From Paenarthrobacter nicotinovorans (GTDB lineage: Bacteria; Actinomycetota; Actinomycetes; Actinomycetales; Micrococcaceae): a stretch of 64,000 bases of DNA. Location of the stretch: contig NZ_CP089293.1 in NCBI RefSeq assembly GCF_021919345.1, forward strand, positions 3,286,001 through 3,350,000, read 5' to 3'. Each line of letters begins with the position of its first letter. Positions within the stretch are counted from its first letter, which is position 1. Below are positions 62,939 to 64,000 of the stretch, piece by piece. The position numbers were made by a program, and so were the translations under genes. Under the pieces are notes generated by a model, which made no database searches, was not told the origin of the DNA, and saw only the letters and a list, made by a program, of their open reading frames with translations.

Positions 62939-64000
62939 GTGGGCCAGGACAATGCCGAAGTACAGCATTCCCTTTCCGCCGTGGTCGCAGATTCCGATGC
63001 GGACCGCCTGGCCGTGGCATCGGCGGCCCTCGCTGCCGCGGGCTTCCGCGTTCTTCCTGCCAAGGACGCCGGCGAAATCGCTTCGCTCCTCCAGCACGAG
63101 CGCCCCGCGGTAGTGGTAGCGGAAAGCTCGCTCGGGCAGTCCCTCCGCAATCCCGGGGTCCCGGTCCTGCTCCTCCTCGGTGAAGACGAATCGCTGGATG
63201 TGGAAGCCGTGGAGTCATGGCGGGTTGCCGACTACGTCATGAGCCCGGTCCGCGGGGGCGAAATTGTCCATCGGGTGCAGACCCTGATCGGCCGCGCCAG
63301 GGAACGCGCGCGCTCACGGGGCGAGGTCGAGGCCTTGCGCGAGAGCCTGCGGGGAGTTTCGTCAGCGATCCGGGAAACGAACGACCCCCAGCTGATCGCA
63401 GACCACGTCGTCCAGGGTTTCGGCGACGCCCTGGGTGTCGACCACGTCTGGTTCGCGACGTTCCAGGATGAACGGGTCCCCAGCATCCGCGCCCAATGGA
63501 GCCGCCCGGGACGCCAGATGCTTCCGGCAAGGCTGGGCGGCAGTGAGGGCGCCATCATGGAGGTGGCCAACAAACTATGGGCTGCGGCAGATGTGCTGGC
63601 CATTACCGACCACCGTGAGGACCCCGACTCGGCCATCGCCCAGGCCCTGAAAACCTGGTCCAACGAACTCAACCCCGTCTCTACAGTGCTGCTGCCTGTG
63701 GGCGAAGGCGCATCGGCCATGGGCATCATCCTGCTCTCCACAGTGGAGGACCGGCACGAATGGACCCGGCCCGAAATCGCACTCCTGCAGCACGTGGCCG
63801 GAAACGTTGCGCACGGACTCATCCAGGGAAACCTCATCAGCGCACAGCAGCGTGTCCTGCACCAGCTGCGGCAACTGGACAAGGCCAAGACTGACTTCCT
63901 GGCCACCGTGAACCACGAGCTTCGCACCCCGTTGACCTCCATCACTGCCTACCTGGACATGATCCAGGACGGTTCAGGTGGCCCGGTTCCCGAGGGCATC
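62939..64000 (+). CDS. GAF sensor histidine kinase with degenerate receiver domain, 3' part cut off
   Basis: The frame opens at GTG 62939 after AAGGGAAGGGG and is still open at the window edge (354 codons). Residues 1-115 fold like a receiver (SAVVADSDADRLAVASAALA) but lack the phospho-Asp: the strand reads AVVVAESSLGQ, and the conserved Lys is replaced in DYVMSPVRGG. A coiled linker (GRARERARSRGEVEALRE) leads to a GAF domain at about 145-300, then the kinase dimerisation domain with DFLATVNHELRTPLTSITAY. The ATPase domain must lie beyond the window. Confidence 0.88.
   Translation, partial: MGQDNAEVQHSLSAVVADSDADRLAVASAALAAAGFRVLPAKDAGEIASLLQHERPAVVVAESSLGQSLRNPGVPVLLLLGEDESLDVEAVESWRVADYVMSPVRGGEIVHRVQTLIGRARERARSRGEVEALRESLRGVSSAIRETNDPQLIADHVVQGFGDALGVDHVWFATFQDERVPSIRAQWSRPGRQMLPARLGGSEGAIMEVANKLWAAADVLAITDHREDPDSAIAQALKTWSNELNPVSTVLLPVGEGASAMGIILLSTVEDRHEWTRPEIALLQHVAGNVAHGLIQGNLISAQQRVLHQLRQLDKAKTDFLATVNHELRTPLTSITAYLDMIQDGSGGPVPEGI

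Noticed and set aside
1..64000. tRNA, rRNA, transposase or integrase genes
   Set aside because: I looked for cloverleaf-like arms, rRNA cores and recombinase motifs on both strands and saw none; a tRNA scan would confirm.

Overview
The window is GC-rich, densely coded chromosomal DNA of an actinobacterium. GTG and TTG starts are common, stop/start overlaps (ATGA, GTGA, TAATG) are frequent, and the families present include ANTAR, CmtR, DUF7793-like, a LAVTG sorting signal and MmyB-type XRE. Together with the Kdp, paaABCDE and aldo/keto reductase content this points to Micrococcaceae, most likely Arthrobacter or Paenarthrobacter; that placement is an inference. I saw no rRNA, tRNA, CRISPR array, transposase or replication origin.

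Layout. 0-4.4 kb is a worn accessory edge: the end of a membrane acyltransferase, an HNH protein broken by one base in a C8 run, a headless SGNH hydrolase and an alpha/beta hydrolase. 4.4-14 kb is a potassium-uptake island: trkH diverges from a small membrane ORF and kdpFABCDE, with a palindrome, tandem repeats and a hairpin that covers part of the first ribosome binding site. 14-23 kb holds mostly single genes (SRPBCC, GH26 lipoprotein, GAF-ANTAR, a CmtR-like sensor with a Cys-rich cation transporter, DUF7793-like, DUF1349, TPR, ASCH, MarR, SelO). 23-31 kb is a redox block: flavin monooxygenase plus butanediol-type dehydrogenase, an XRE regulator, two aldo/keto reductases and an AcoR-like GAF regulator.

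31-37 kb carries an ECF sigma factor whose own polypeptide continues into a zinc-finger motif, a membrane span and a Pro/Thr-rich tail, followed by a long leader and a six-repeat DUF11 surface protein with a LAVTG anchor. 37-44 kb has a PQQ-propeller lipoprotein facing the phenylacetate operon paaABCDE plus an enoyl-CoA hydratase. 44-50.4 kb has a low-molecular-weight tyrosine phosphatase, a LysM protein, a large hybrid histidine kinase and its overlapping GGDEF response regulator.

50.5-59.1 kb, on the minus strand, is the most unusual part: a tightly coupled glycan locus of GT2, GT4, a 1025-residue protein joining a flippase-like half to a GT-C (GT39-like) half, a second GT4, a PIG-L deacetylase and a secreted beta-helix protein. 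I infer a polyprenyl-phosphate sugar is made by the GT2, a lipid-linked glycan is built by the GT4 enzymes, flipped and extended by the fusion protein, then deacetylated and processed outside. The neighbouring c-di-GMP module could control it. 59.3-64 kb has oligopeptidase B, a methyltransferase, a second DUF7793-like protein and a GAF histidine kinase with a degenerate receiver domain that runs off the end.
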